Shown: positions 9,064 through 17,167, counted from the first letter of the stretch. The stretch: 64,000 nt of DNA from Pseudomonadota bacterium (GCA_027485695.1 JAIXQO010000003.1:1054932-1118931); one strand, 5' to 3'. Notes: a model not told the origin generated them from the letters alone. Numbers and translations: made by a program.

Positions 9064-10192
9064 AATTTTAGAAGTTTCTCAGTCATCCAGTTTGCAACAG
9101 GGTCGCGTCCACCCAGCGGGACAACCTGCAGAATGGGAGCCTCATCGGGCGTGTTGGGTTGCCTGGCCATCGGCGGCGCACCTTTGGAAAGAAAATCTCG
9201 AATCCGCGCAGAATGAGTTCGTGGATCTCTGTCGAGTGATTGCGGATCTGGACGATTTCGGTGTTCGGCGGGGGGAACTCCTCGAGGTGCTCGTGTCGGA
9301 CGAAACCGCTCTTGAGGTGGCTAAAACTCGGTTGCGTGGCCTCGGGGCTCGTTTCTCGGTCATTCCGTATGGAGACATCTGGCTGCGTGACACCGCGCCG
9401 GTGTTTGTACGCAAATCGAGTGGCGAAGTGGAGGCCGCTCGATTCGCATTCAACGGTTGGGGTGGAAAATATGCGCTTCCGCACGACCGCGAGCTAGCGG
9501 AACGAATTGCAACGGCGTCGGAGCTGAATCAGCGATCGTTTGATTGGATCTTAGAAGGTGGCTCGGTCGAGGTGGACGGACAAGGAACGCTCTTGACGAC
9601 GAGACAATGCCTCCTGAACCCGAATCGAAATGCCGGAGTGGCGGAATCTTTGGTCGAAAAGCGTTTGGAAGAATCCCTGGGCGCAAAAAAAGTTATTTGG
9701 TTAGATGAAGGGCTCGAAAATGATCACACGGACGGTCATGTAGACACCTTGGCTCGGTTCGCAGGTCCCGGCGTCGTGATCTGTATGGAAGCTCGCTCAA
9801 CGGATGATCCGAACGCAGAAGTGTTGTCGCAGATTCAACGGACTCTGAGATCGGCCACGGATGCCCAAGGTCGTGCGCTCCAAGTGGTGACGGTCCCGTC
9901 TCCGGGGCGAGTGACCGATTGCGATGGTAACGGGATGGCCGCGAGTTACGTGAATTTCTACATTGCCAACACGACGGTGATTGTCCCGACCTACGGCACT
10001 CCCTATGATCAGGAAGCGGTCACTCGGATCGCTCAGTGGTTTCCGGAACGACGGACAGTGGGGCTCAGCGCACGCGCGATCCTGAGCGGTGGCGGTGCAT
10101 TCCATTGCATCACTCAACAAGAGCCGTCTTCGGTTTTGCCGACCAGTGGTTTGAAACAGTTCCATGGTCACAGAATTCATGGTTATCGATAA
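9050..10192 (+). CDS. aguA: Agmatine deiminase
   Basis: A 380-residue enzyme converting agmatine to N-carbamoylputrescine and ammonia. Signatures of the peptidyl-arginine-deiminase-like fold are present: YGDIWLRDTAPVFV, FNGWGGKY, EGGSVEVDGQG, ENDHTDGHVD and the catalytic Cys353 in GGGAFHCIT. I place the start at the ATG at 9050, which has a GGGAGA site; an in-frame ATG 21 bases earlier lacks one. The start overlaps gltD by 14 bases and the next gene begins 13 bases after its stop, so aguA is embedded in the glt run. Its ammonia product is a direct nitrogen source. Confidence 0.95.
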   Translation: MNPAKILEVSQSSSLQQGRVHPAGQPAEWEPHRACWVAWPSAAHLWKENLESAQNEFVDLCRVIADLDDFGVRRGELLEVLVSDETALEVAKTRLRGLGARFSVIPYGDIWLRDTAPVFVRKSSGEVEAARFAFNGWGGKYALPHDRELAERIATASELNQRSFDWILEGGSVEVDGQGTLLTTRQCLLNPNRNAGVAESLVEKRLEESLGAKKVIWLDEGLENDHTDGHVDTLARFAGPGVVICMEARSTDDPNAEVLSQIQRTLRSATDAQGRALQVVTVPSPGRVTDCDGNGMAASYVNFYIANTTVIVPTYGTPYDQEAVTRIAQWFPERRTVGLSARAILSGGGAFHCITQQEPSSVLPTSGLKQFHGHRIHGYR

Positions 10193-10205
10193 GAGCGGAG
10201 TCGAG

Positions 10206-11081
10206 ATGAGTACCCAACAGATTCAGAAAAAAGTACATGTGGCAGCTGTTCAGGCGGCATTCGGCGGAAAACTCGCAGAGAACGTCGAGACGGCGGTTCA
10301 ATTAGTGCGAGATGCCGCAAAAACAGGCTCACAGATCATTTTGGTCCCGGAGCTATTCGAAGGACCCTATTTTTGCCGCGAAGAAAAAGACGAATTTTTC
10401 GCCTGGGCGCGTCCCATGGCGGGACACCCTACGATTGAACGATTTCAGTCGCTCGCTCGTGAGCTGAAGGTGGTTATTCCGGTGTCGTTTTTCGAGAAGG
10501 ACGGACCGCAGTACTATAATTCGATCGCGATGATCGACGCGGACGGTTCAAATTTGGGGCTCTACCGCAAGAGTCACATTCCGGATGGTCCGGGCTACGA
10601 AGAGAAATTCTATTTCCGCCCGGGTAACACCGGTTTCAAGGTTTGGAACACCCGTTATGCTCGAGTGGGCGTGGGCATTTGCTGGGATCAGTGGTTCCCG
10701 GAATGCGCGCGAGCGATGACGCTCGGGGGCGCGGAACTTTTGCTCTATCCAACTGCAATCGGTAGCGAGCCCAATAACCCGGGCCTGGACACCAAAGATC
10801 TCTGGCAACGGGCGATGGTCGGCCACGCGGTTTCAAATGTCATTCCAGTCATTGCTGCCAACCGGATCGGTAATGAGGGGGGCCAGGTATTCTACGGCCA
10901 TTCTTTTATCGCGGATCATCGAGGTGAAAAGATCGAGGAGCTGGGACGGGTCGAAACCGGCGTGATTTCTGCTGAACTCGACTTAATCGAAATCGAGAAG
11001 AACCGAGCCTCTTTTGGCTTCTTTCGAGACCGCAGGCCCGAGTTTTACGGATCGATCGCCGAGAAGTCATCGGAAACATAA
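10206..11081 (+). CDS. aguB: N-carbamoylputrescine amidase
   Basis: A 291-residue nitrilase-superfamily enzyme that hydrolyses N-carbamoylputrescine to putrescine, CO2 and ammonia. The catalytic Glu-Lys-Cys set is visible: Glu49 (VPELFEGPYF), Lys122 (YRKSHIPDGPGY) and Cys159 (VGICWDQWFPE). The ATG at 10206 is preceded by GCGGAG and lies 13 bases after aguA. An upstream in-frame ATG inside aguA would add 14 residues not seen in the family. Together with aguA this is a complete agmatine-to-putrescine route. Confidence 0.95.
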   Translation: MSTQQIQKKVHVAAVQAAFGGKLAENVETAVQLVRDAAKTGSQIILVPELFEGPYFCREEKDEFFAWARPMAGHPTIERFQSLARELKVVIPVSFFEKDGPQYYNSIAMIDADGSNLGLYRKSHIPDGPGYEEKFYFRPGNTGFKVWNTRYARVGVGICWDQWFPECARAMTLGGAELLLYPTAIGSEPNNPGLDTKDLWQRAMVGHAVSNVIPVIAANRIGNEGGQVFYGHSFIADHRGEKIEELGRVETGVISAELDLIEIEKNRASFGFFRDRRPEFYGSIAEKSSET

Positions 11082-11417
11082 AAACCCGCTTGCAGGCGGG
11101 CGACCGAGTCCTTATAACCGTTGGCACACAAGGATTTTCCGAGAGGTCGTTTGGAGGCCAAAAAAACGCCTTTGAAACGGCAGAGACGACCATATCAGGC
11201 CTCTGTTTCGCGCAGGTTTCGCGTCAGAGTCCTTTGACCCCCGCTCGTTTTTTGCTGGTTTCGATCAAGGACGGTTTTTAGGGTTCCAGACCCTCTCGGG
11301 AATATCTATCGGTCGATCGGCGTCAGAGGATCATTTCAAAAGACTGATCTAGATCGCCTACACAAAAGGTTTTGTTTCCCTTTTACCCATTCCAGGGGTT
11401 TTGAACGGAGTCCATCC
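11082..11417. other. Intergenic region before the DHS-like gene
   Basis: This 336-bp stretch is non-coding as far as I can tell. It begins with a small GC hairpin (CCCGC/GCGGG, 11085-11101) immediately after aguB that lacks a T-tract, so it is at best a weak terminator. Near the far end is ACAAAA-GG-TTTTGT (about 11361-11374) followed by pyrimidine-rich sequence. A 63-codon frame covers part of it but has no ribosome site and no recognisable protein. I do not recognise a riboswitch. Confidence 0.35.
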
Positions 11418-12395
11418 ATGAAAAATAAAGGCCCAGTTTCTCAGTTCATGAAGCATCATTACCGCCACTTCAATGCGGCGGCTCTGGTCGACGCTGCGGA
11501 ATCCTACGAAAAATACATCGATAACGGCGGCAAGATGATGATCACGCTTGCCGGCGCCATGTCGACGGCCGAACTCGGTCTCTCTTTGGCTGAGATGATC
11601 CGCCAAGGCAAAGTGCACGCCATTTCCTGCACCGGCGCCAACCTCGAAGAAGACGTCTACAACCTCGTCGCTCATGATCATTACGTGCGCGTTCCGAATT
11701 ACCGGGATCTGACCCCTCAGGACGAAGCAAAACTCCTTGAGCGTCACTTGAATCGCGTGACCGATACCTGCATTCCAGAAGAAGAAGCGATGCGCGTGAT
11801 CTGGAAGATTATGGAAGACGAGTGGCTGGCCGCCGAAAAAGAGGGCAAGCGCTACTTCCCGCACGAGTATTTCTACAAAGCGCTCCTCAAAGGCGCTTTC
11901 AAACCGTTCTATCAAATCGACCCGAAAAACAGCTGGTTGCTCGCAGCCGCTGAGGCGAACCTCCCGATGGTTGTCCCAGGCTGGGAAGATTCCACGCTCG
12001 GCAACATGTACGCGAGCTACACGATCACGGGCCGCGTGAAAAACGTGCACACCGTTCGTTCGGGCATTGAGTACATGGCGTCTCTGGCCGAGTGGTACAT
12101 CTCGACTTCGAAATCGGCTCCGATTGGATTCTTCCAAATCGGCGGCGGTATCGCAGGCGACTTCCCGATTTGCGTCGTTCCGATGATCCGTCAAGACCTC
12201 GGTCAGCAGTGCCCAGTTTGGGGTTACTTCTGCCAGATCTCGGATTCCACGACGAGCTACGGTTCGTACTCCGGTGCCGTTCCAAACGAAAAAATCACCT
12301 GGGGCAAGCTCTCGATCGATGCGCCGAAACACATCATCGAAAGCGACGCGACGATCGTTGCGCCTCTGTTTTTTGCTTATCTCTTGGGTTGGTAA
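11418..12395 (+). CDS. Deoxyhypusine-synthase-like polyamine aminobutyl transferase
   Basis: A 325-residue member of the deoxyhypusine synthase family. Family features include the N-terminal GKMMITLAGAMSTAELG, GVGICW-free Rossmann core, NADP-region HTVRSGIEYMASLAEW, IGGGIAGDFPI and the Lys of TWGKLSIDA (Lys297), which corresponds to the catalytic lysine that carries the aminobutyl imine in human DHS. Bacteria have no eIF5A, and bacterial relatives have been linked to making homospermidine from spermidine and putrescine. The placement just after putrescine-forming aguA/aguB supports a polyamine role. The exact product is inferred. A strong terminator follows. Confidence 0.85.
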   Translation: MKNKGPVSQFMKHHYRHFNAAALVDAAESYEKYIDNGGKMMITLAGAMSTAELGLSLAEMIRQGKVHAISCTGANLEEDVYNLVAHDHYVRVPNYRDLTPQDEAKLLERHLNRVTDTCIPEEEAMRVIWKIMEDEWLAAEKEGKRYFPHEYFYKALLKGAFKPFYQIDPKNSWLLAAAEANLPMVVPGWEDSTLGNMYASYTITGRVKNVHTVRSGIEYMASLAEWYISTSKSAPIGFFQIGGGIAGDFPICVVPMIRQDLGQQCPVWGYFCQISDSTTSYGSYSGAVPNEKITWGKLSIDAPKHIIESDATIVAPLFFAYLLGW

Positions 12396-12421
12396 TTTTC
12401 ATCCCCAACGGAGAAACTTCA

Positions 12422-12457
12422 AAGGCCTGGTCCGATTTGGACCAGGCCTTTTGTTTT
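12422..12457 (+). terminator. Rho-independent terminator
   Basis: A perfect 12-bp stem (AAGGCCTGGTCC paired with GGACCAGGCCTT, loop GATTT) is followed by TTGTTTT, 27 bp after the DHS-like gene. It ends the plus-strand run that starts at amtB. Confidence 0.93.
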
Positions 12458-12519
12458 AGACTGTCGTGAACGCCCTGCTTGGCGAGTACAAGAAAAACCG
12501 TCCGAATATTTTTCGATAC

Positions 12520-13164
12520 CTAGCGAAGATTAGCCGCTTTCAGCAGAGAAATCGTGTTCTCCAATTCGGTCGAGCAATCCGCTAACTCTGAGTTGATATC
12601 GGTTCCACCATCAAAGTTGTATTGGATTGCAATACGATTCATTTCCTCAGCTGATTTATCCAGTATGGCTCGGCCCTGGGTTTCTAGTTCGCGAACCACC
12701 GTCGACGATACGGCGCTCTTGAGGTGATTGGTCTTGAGGTATAGCCATCCTTCTGGAATCTGAATAAGGCTTTTTAGATCTGAACGCTCTCGTTTTGCGA
12801 GGCGATCGAAATTTCTTAAAACACTTAATTTAGAGAATGCAGAGCTAAAAGGGGAGTCCGCCGTTTTTTTAATGTGCGAATTTACACTGATGCCACCGCC
12901 ATCATTAAATGCGAACAGTCCAGAAACAAAATTACGAGTACTGCTTCGTTGGTCGATGCGAGATTCGATCTGATTTTGGAGACTTTTGGAAAGCTCCAGA
13001 TCGGTTTCGATAACTTGTAGAGCTTCCTGGATCTGACGGAGTCGAGTTTGTTGACACTGGGAAAATTGATCGAGTGTTTCAATTTCTCGAGCGTTCCAAG
13101 GGAGTTCTGCGAGACATACCTGGGTTGAAAAAATAATGAGGGATGCCGATATGAGACTTTTCAT
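12520..13164 (-). CDS. Secreted protein of unknown function
   Basis: A 214-residue protein with a clear signal peptide (about residues 1-19, ending CLA|ELP). The mature part is mostly predicted helix with polar heptads (LRQIQEALQVIETDLELSKSLQNQI...), suggesting a short coiled coil, and contains two cysteines in the mature chain (Cys37, near residue 37, and one in DCSTELENT near the end) that could form a disulfide. I do not recognise the family. It stands alone between two terminator-bearing gaps and points away from its upstream neighbour. Confidence 0.75.
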   Translation of the reverse strand: MKSLISASLIIFSTQVCLAELPWNAREIETLDQFSQCQQTRLRQIQEALQVIETDLELSKSLQNQIESRIDQRSSTRNFVSGLFAFNDGGGISVNSHIKKTADSPFSSAFSKLSVLRNFDRLAKRERSDLKSLIQIPEGWLYLKTNHLKSAVSSTVVRELETQGRAILDKSAEEMNRIAIQYNFDGGTDINSELADCSTELENTISLLKAANLR

Positions 13165-13288
13165 GGGTTTCTCTCCAGTTAGAGGCGGTCTTTCTAAAAT
13201 ATAGGGTGAAATATAAATCAGGTATTTATATAGCGCAAGAGTGTAAAAAAGTAGAGCGCCGATCTGCCTCTATTAGAAGGAGTGTCAA

Positions 13289-13381
13289 ATGAATAGGCAT
13301 TGGTTTTGGATTCTAAACCTGAACCTCCGCACCCTTGGGGCTTGTGGACGAGGAGATGGATTTCGACTCAGGAGCTATTAG
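13289..13381 (+). CDS. Possible 30-residue small protein
   Basis: An ATG at 13289 follows a good AAGGAG ribosome site at 7-base spacing and opens a 30-codon frame ending in TAG. The peptide starts MNRHWFWILNLNLRTLG, a short hydrophobic stretch, then turns basic. It has no recognisable family. An independent terminator stands 59 bp downstream. The ribosome site is the only real support, so this may equally be part of a non-coding RNA. Confidence 0.25.
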   Translation: MNRHWFWILNLNLRTLGACGRGDGFRLRSY

Positions 13382-13439
13382 GCTGCTGAAAGCGATAGAA
13401 AGGATCGAATTGAATCACCATGAGCAGGCTATGGACAAA

Positions 13440-13478
13440 AGAAAAGCCACCGAACGATGCCCGTTGGGTGGCTTTTCT
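13440..13478 (+). terminator. Strong hairpin terminator (bidirectional)
   Basis: AGAAAAGCCACC (13440-13451) pairs perfectly with GGTGGCTTTTCT (13467-13478) around a 15-base loop, followed by TTTTC. The A-rich left foot lets it also act for the minus-strand gene ending at 13574 only if that transcript reads through, which is plausible at about 100 bp. Confidence 0.85.
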
Positions 13479-13573
13479 TTTCAGTTGGGCCTTTGCCCCT
13501 ATCGGATGCAGGTCACTTTCTTAATCGTGAATAAGGTACGGTTCTAGTAAGTGGAGATCTCGAGGAGATAATC

Positions 13574-15142
13574 CTACCGAATCTTACCTAAGAACTGATA
13601 GAGCTCGCGGATCCCGTAGATTTCGTAGAACAAGTTCTCTTTGACGGCCGTGTAGTAGGGCTTGGGTTTTTCCGACCAAGAAACGTAGCAGAAACGCTGA
13701 TGCCAGGTTCCGGTGGCTTCGGTCTCAGGAATTCCCGGAAATACTCCCGCTTGGAGTGTCAGTTCGTCGAAGATCTTCTCCAGGTCGATCTGATTCGATT
13801 TTTGAGAGGCGACTCTCGCGCCGTACTCTGCGCCTGCAAACGCGAGCGTCAGATCGAAGCGACGTTTGAGGTTCACGCTACTCCAACTGTCATCGAATAG
13901 GTATTCGCAGTTGTCTCGACCGTTCGAGGTTTTCTCCATTTGGTAAAAGATCGCTGGAACGACGGCCGCGTTTCGGGCCGCAGTCGGACTGTGATGTTGT
14001 TTTTCCATTCGGTAAGCGACGACTGCCGGCAGCCAGAAATGGTATGCTTTGCCGATTTCGATCGGAAATCGAATGGTGGCGGGGAGTAGGAACGATTTTC
14101 CGTTTTGGTCGTAGTGGAGATCGAGAACATTGGCGACCGATGCGAGAATCTGCAGCGATAGGATTGTGCCGTTTTCGTAGACTGAATAGATGTTTGGTCC
14201 ACGAGAGCCATAGATCGCCATGATTTCAAATGCGTAGTCCGTGGCGATGGGGGCGGAGTAGCCGTCCCGGATGAACTCTTCTTTCAGTAGATCAAAAAGG
14301 TTCAGTGAATAGTCCGGTTTTCCTTTTCTGAAATCTTGGAGCAATCGAACTGCGCGAATCGTGGCTCGCTGAACGGGGCGAAAATATTGTTCGTTAAAAG
14401 ATACCTCGATATGGCTCGGAATCGCCGTGAATCTCTGGATATTGAATGGATAGAGGTATTTCGTAACGTCACCCATCATCGCTTGGCAGTCGGCCTGGAC
14501 GAGGAGGCCGTTTTTGGCTGAGCAGTGGATGCTCCAAATCGCTCGGATCAGGAACTCGGATTTTTTGTCGATTTGGTATTCTTTGAGGAGTTCGTTCTTC
14601 TTTTCTTCGGTCGCGGCGTTGAAGGTGAGCGCTTGGAGGGTCTGAACGATTGCGTCCTCGGGCTGAAACGCGTCGTCATACTTCGCGGCGAGATCAGGAA
14701 TGAACGTCTTGAAGAAAGAGTAGGTACGGACCGCGATTTGCTGGGCCATGCCTCCAAACCAGTTCAGGTTCACTTTGTGCGATAGATTCAGGTGCGCGAG
14801 ATCTCTGTCGGTGCTCTGAGCAAGGATGGCCGATTGTACGTCTTGAGGGAGCTCGTAGAATCGTGTGCCCGCTGCAATTTTAACCGGGGTCGCGATTCCA
14901 GCGATATCAACGGTAACGAGTTTCTCATCGGGAAAAAAGAAATCGACATAGGGCCCGCTTGAGATCGTTTGTTTGATGAACGCTTTTTTGTCGCCGATCA
15001 GAGACTTTCTTTTTTGAATTTCCTGCGGCCTGGGCCGTTCAACGCGCGGGATTTTCGGAGTGGCTGCTTGGGACGATAGAATCGTCATCTGCATCGCAAA
15101 AAAAATCAGAGTCTTAAAAATTGAGTGGGATGACAGGCGCAT
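13574..15142 (-). CDS. Large secreted protein of unknown function
   Basis: A 522-residue exported protein. I take the ATG at 15142, which puts a signal peptide at the N-terminus (basic MRLSSHSIFK, hydrophobic core, SSQAA cleavage site); an ATG 48 bases upstream would bury it. The mature protein is rich in aromatic residues and helices, with scattered cysteines (e.g. SIHCSAKNGLLVQADCQAMM, and a pair near the C-terminus), but no enzymatic motif I know. It is not related by eye to the other exported proteins here. It could be a periplasmic or outer-membrane-associated structural protein; function unknown. Confidence 0.75.
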   Translation of the reverse strand: MRLSSHSIFKTLIFFAMQMTILSSQAATPKIPRVERPRPQEIQKRKSLIGDKKAFIKQTISSGPYVDFFFPDEKLVTVDIAGIATPVKIAAGTRFYELPQDVQSAILAQSTDRDLAHLNLSHKVNLNWFGGMAQQIAVRTYSFFKTFIPDLAAKYDDAFQPEDAIVQTLQALTFNAATEEKKNELLKEYQIDKKSEFLIRAIWSIHCSAKNGLLVQADCQAMMGDVTKYLYPFNIQRFTAIPSHIEVSFNEQYFRPVQRATIRAVRLLQDFRKGKPDYSLNLFDLLKEEFIRDGYSAPIATDYAFEIMAIYGSRGPNIYSVYENGTILSLQILASVANVLDLHYDQNGKSFLLPATIRFPIEIGKAYHFWLPAVVAYRMEKQHHSPTAARNAAVVPAIFYQMEKTSNGRDNCEYLFDDSWSSVNLKRRFDLTLAFAGAEYGARVASQKSNQIDLEKIFDELTLQAGVFPGIPETEATGTWHQRFCYVSWSEKPKPYYTAVKENLFYEIYGIRELYQFLGKIR

Positions 15143-15266
15143 GATCGTGTCTCGTTCTCGGTGGAAGATCGGTTTCCTTGCGGTTAGCATTCCAGAAAAG
15201 CGAACTCAAGGATTCCACTCAGAGATGAGTCACGTTTTGTTTCAAACCAAGCGACTGTATTTTTTG

Positions 15267-15338
15267 CTTTTTATTTGGTGCGGAAATGTTTGTGCGTTAG
15301 CGGAGCGTCAGCCAAAGATTTCCGCACCAAATAAAAAG
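15267..15338. repeat. Perfect 21-bp inverted repeat, 30-base loop
   Basis: The arm 15267-15287 (begins CTTTTTATTTGG) is the exact reverse complement of 15318-15338. The feet are T-rich/A-rich, but neither strand has a T-tract beyond the stem, so it is not a standard terminator. No flanking target duplication is seen, which argues against a miniature transposon. Confidence 0.9.
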
Positions 15339-15371
15339 AAGGGCCGGAGAGAAACTTCCTCCCCAGCCCTT
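15339..15371. repeat. Second stem-loop directly abutting the first
   Basis: AAGGGC (15339-15344) pairs with GCCCTT (15366-15371), with further GG/CC pairing inside. It begins at the very next base after the 21-bp inverted repeat. Confidence 0.55.
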
Positions 15372-15376
15372 GAATC

Positions 15377-15465
15377 GCACTCCAACCCCGACGCCTAAAA
15401 TTCCGAGTCGATCTTGGTCCCTAGTTCATTCTCTTCCCAAAATTCCGGTTCCGGGATTGGAGTGC
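15377..15465. repeat. Third inverted repeat, 14-bp arms with one mismatch
   Basis: GCACTCCAACCCCG (15377-15390) pairs with CGGGATTGGAGTGC (15452-15465). The 61-base interior carries a direct repeat AAAATTCCG near both ends. With the two preceding stem-loops it makes about 200 bp of nearly continuous pairing potential. Confidence 0.7.
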
Positions 15466-15601
15466 TTAACTAGTGCTTCTTCCTTGAGCAATCGGCGTAC
15501 CAACTCGTGCCGCGATTTTTGAAGCGTTGGGCGATTTTTTTGGGGTCGATTTGGGCAAAAGGAAGCGGAATCAGGTCAAAATGACCCCAATCAAATCGAC
15601 A

Positions 15602-16024
15602 CTAAGGCGCTCGGTGGACCCAAACGACGGACTCGGGCGATTCAAAAGCGCCTTCGAATCGGAATCCGCACTGGCGAATGAGTGCGTGCAGTGGATCCTG
15701 TTGTTCTGGAGGGAGCGTATCCCGTGGCGACTCCAAAAAAATGGGGGCGCCGGGCCGGAGGCTCGCAGCCAGGTGCGAAAGAATCCGGTTTAGGTCGTCG
15801 CGGGAATAATGCTCGAGCCACCGATGGAAATAGACGGCATCAAGGGAGTCACGTTTGAACGAAAAAAAACGAAAGTCCCGCTCCGCGGCATTGAGCAATT
15901 CGACGTGAATGGAACGCGCGCGTGCCTGATGAATTAAGTCGGGTGAGGGCGAATTCAGGATCAGGGTTCGGTTGCCGGGAGTGAGTTCACTGAGGAAATA
16001 CTCATGAGGCGAGCGGCTTTTCAT
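15602..16024 (-). CDS. Short methyltransferase-like protein
   Basis: A 140-residue protein resembling the second half of a class I SAM-dependent methyltransferase: a strand plus DAVYFHRWLEHYSRDDLNRILSHLAASLRPGAPIFLE corresponds to motif IV onward (the usual 'D.V...L.H....L..L...LkpGG.l' pattern). The glycine-rich SAM-binding motif I (ExGxGxG) is not present; the protein begins close to the second strand. It may be a remnant, or a small domain working with a partner. No signal peptide. It stands alone between divergent and structured DNA. Confidence 0.6.
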   Translation of the reverse strand: MKSRSPHEYFLSELTPGNRTLILNSPSPDLIHQARARSIHVELLNAAERDFRFFSFKRDSLDAVYFHRWLEHYSRDDLNRILSHLAASLRPGAPIFLESPRDTLPPEQQDPLHALIRQCGFRFEGAFESPESVVWVHRAP

Positions 16025-16096
16025 ATGGACTTGAATCTTCCTAGACGTTAGAGCCTGGTGTTGCTTTAAAATACGTTTTTTTTGGAAGGAAAAGCC

Positions 16097-17149
16097 ATGA
16101 GTATCGGGCTCTTTGCTCTTTTTTTAAGTTTGTCGTCTTCGTTCGCTTGGAACGATATGCCGCTGTCGCCTCCGTTCCCGCGTTTGCGACATCCGATCCC
16201 TTCGTCGGCCATCTCTCGCAATACCTTGCCTCCGCGGTCCGACCTTTCCAAAATTTTCCCGACGCTCACGGCCGTGAAATCCCAAGGCTCCCGGGGGACG
16301 TGTTCCATCTTTTCGACGACGGCGCTATTAGAGAGCCTGCTCGTCCTGACCAAACAGAGCGACACATCGGTAGACCTTTCGGAGCAATTTTTGGCGTTTC
16401 TGGCCGCTCATGAGAACCAGTCCGAAGGCTCTAACGCTGGAACGAACTGGCAGCTCATCTCACGCTTAGGAACGGTACCGGAACGTCTGCTGAGCTATCA
16501 ATCCAGCAGCTGGAAAGAAGACCTCGAAGATCCCTCGTCGCCCGCGTACCAAGAGTGCGGACGCGCTCCTGTTCGTTATCAAAATGCCTGCCTCTGGGCG
16601 CAAGGCGCTTACAACCGCTTGAGCAGCCGGGAGTGGGCCCCGATCAAAGTAGAATCCGTGCGTTTCCGCGACCAGCCATTCCGGGCGATCCCGAGACAAG
16701 GTTGGATGATGTCGGTCGACGACGTCAAACGTTCGCTTGCTGCAGGAGTTCCGGTGGTGCTGGAACTTGAATTCTACTACGGCGCTTGGAACCATCGTCT
16801 AGCGACCCAGATTGGAATTACCCCGGATCCGGACGCCGTTCTTCGTGGCGAAGTCGGCTATCCCGAAATCGGTTCGATCGACCGCCAGCGCTCGGGCGAG
16901 CACCCTTCTGGCCATTCCGTTCTTGTAGTCGGCTATGACGACCAGGCTGAAATGAAAACGCGACAGCTGATGGATGATGGAACCGTTCGTGAATTTACTT
17001 ACCGCGGTGTTTATTTCTTCAAGAACTCGTGGGGCACCGAGCGTTTCGGTGTTCAATCTCAATTGTTCGGACCGACGCCGGGTTACGGCGTGATCACCCA
17101 GAAGTACGCAAACGACTTCGGTGAGTTTTTTGGTACAATCGGGCGCTAA
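16097..17149 (+). CDS. Secreted papain-like cysteine peptidase (C1 family)
   Basis: A 350-residue exported peptidase. The start is the ATG at 16097 with a GGAAGGA site; it gives a signal peptide ending SSSFA|W. The papain catalytic set is present in the right order: oxyanion Gln63 (VKSQGSRGTC), nucleophile Cys69, His273 (SGHSVLVVGYDD) and Asn310 (FFKNSWGTERFG). The roughly 200 residues between Cys and His are longer than in papain, and the pro-region is only about 40 residues. Exported C1 peptidases fit a predatory or protein-degrading lifestyle (inference). The next gene, also an exported hydrolase, starts 18 bp downstream, so the two are probably co-transcribed. Confidence 0.85.
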   Translation: MSIGLFALFLSLSSSFAWNDMPLSPPFPRLRHPIPSSAISRNTLPPRSDLSKIFPTLTAVKSQGSRGTCSIFSTTALLESLLVLTKQSDTSVDLSEQFLAFLAAHENQSEGSNAGTNWQLISRLGTVPERLLSYQSSSWKEDLEDPSSPAYQECGRAPVRYQNACLWAQGAYNRLSSREWAPIKVESVRFRDQPFRAIPRQGWMMSVDDVKRSLAAGVPVVLELEFYYGAWNHRLATQIGITPDPDAVLRGEVGYPEIGSIDRQRSGEHPSGHSVLVVGYDDQAEMKTRQLMDDGTVREFTYRGVYFFKNSWGTERFGVQSQLFGPTPGYGVITQKYANDFGEFFGTIGR

Positions 17150-17167
17150 TCGAGGAGTGAAGACGCG

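Larger units (their letters stand above)
13165..13573. other. Intergenic region with possible small RNA or micro-gene
   Basis: This 409-bp gap lies upstream of the 12520-13164 gene and downstream of the next minus-strand gene. On the plus strand it holds an AT-rich promoter-like block (about 13208-13232, with ATAAATCAGGTATTTATAT), a strong AAGGAG site (13277-13282) with an ATG at 13289 opening a 30-codon frame, and a perfect 12-bp terminator at 13440-13478. That order of promoter, ribosome site and terminator, with no long gene, fits a small regulatory RNA or small protein transcript of about 200-250 nt. Confidence 0.4.
15143..15601. other. Intergenic region with stacked inverted repeats
   Basis: This 459-bp gap carries no supported gene. 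It holds three consecutive inverted repeats between 15267 and 15465 (listed separately) and a pair of alternative inverted repeats near 15541-15600: TGGGGTC/GACCCCA and GTCGATTTG/CAAATCGAC, which interleave. The pair lies immediately beyond the stop of the methyltransferase-like gene and may belong to its 3' end. Confidence 0.5.

Noticed and set aside
11082..11101. Terminator directly after aguB
   Set aside because: The GC hairpin lacks a following T-tract, so I list it only within the intergenic description and do not call termination.
11358..12332. Long minus-strand frame of 324 codons opposite the DHS-like gene
   Set aside because: It is a shadow: the plus strand has the conserved DHS motifs and a proper terminator, and the minus frame has no ribosome site and no recognisable domain.
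15267..15338. Miniature transposon (MITE)
   Set aside because: The inverted repeat has no flanking target duplication, no TA or other signature ends, and no second copy in the window.
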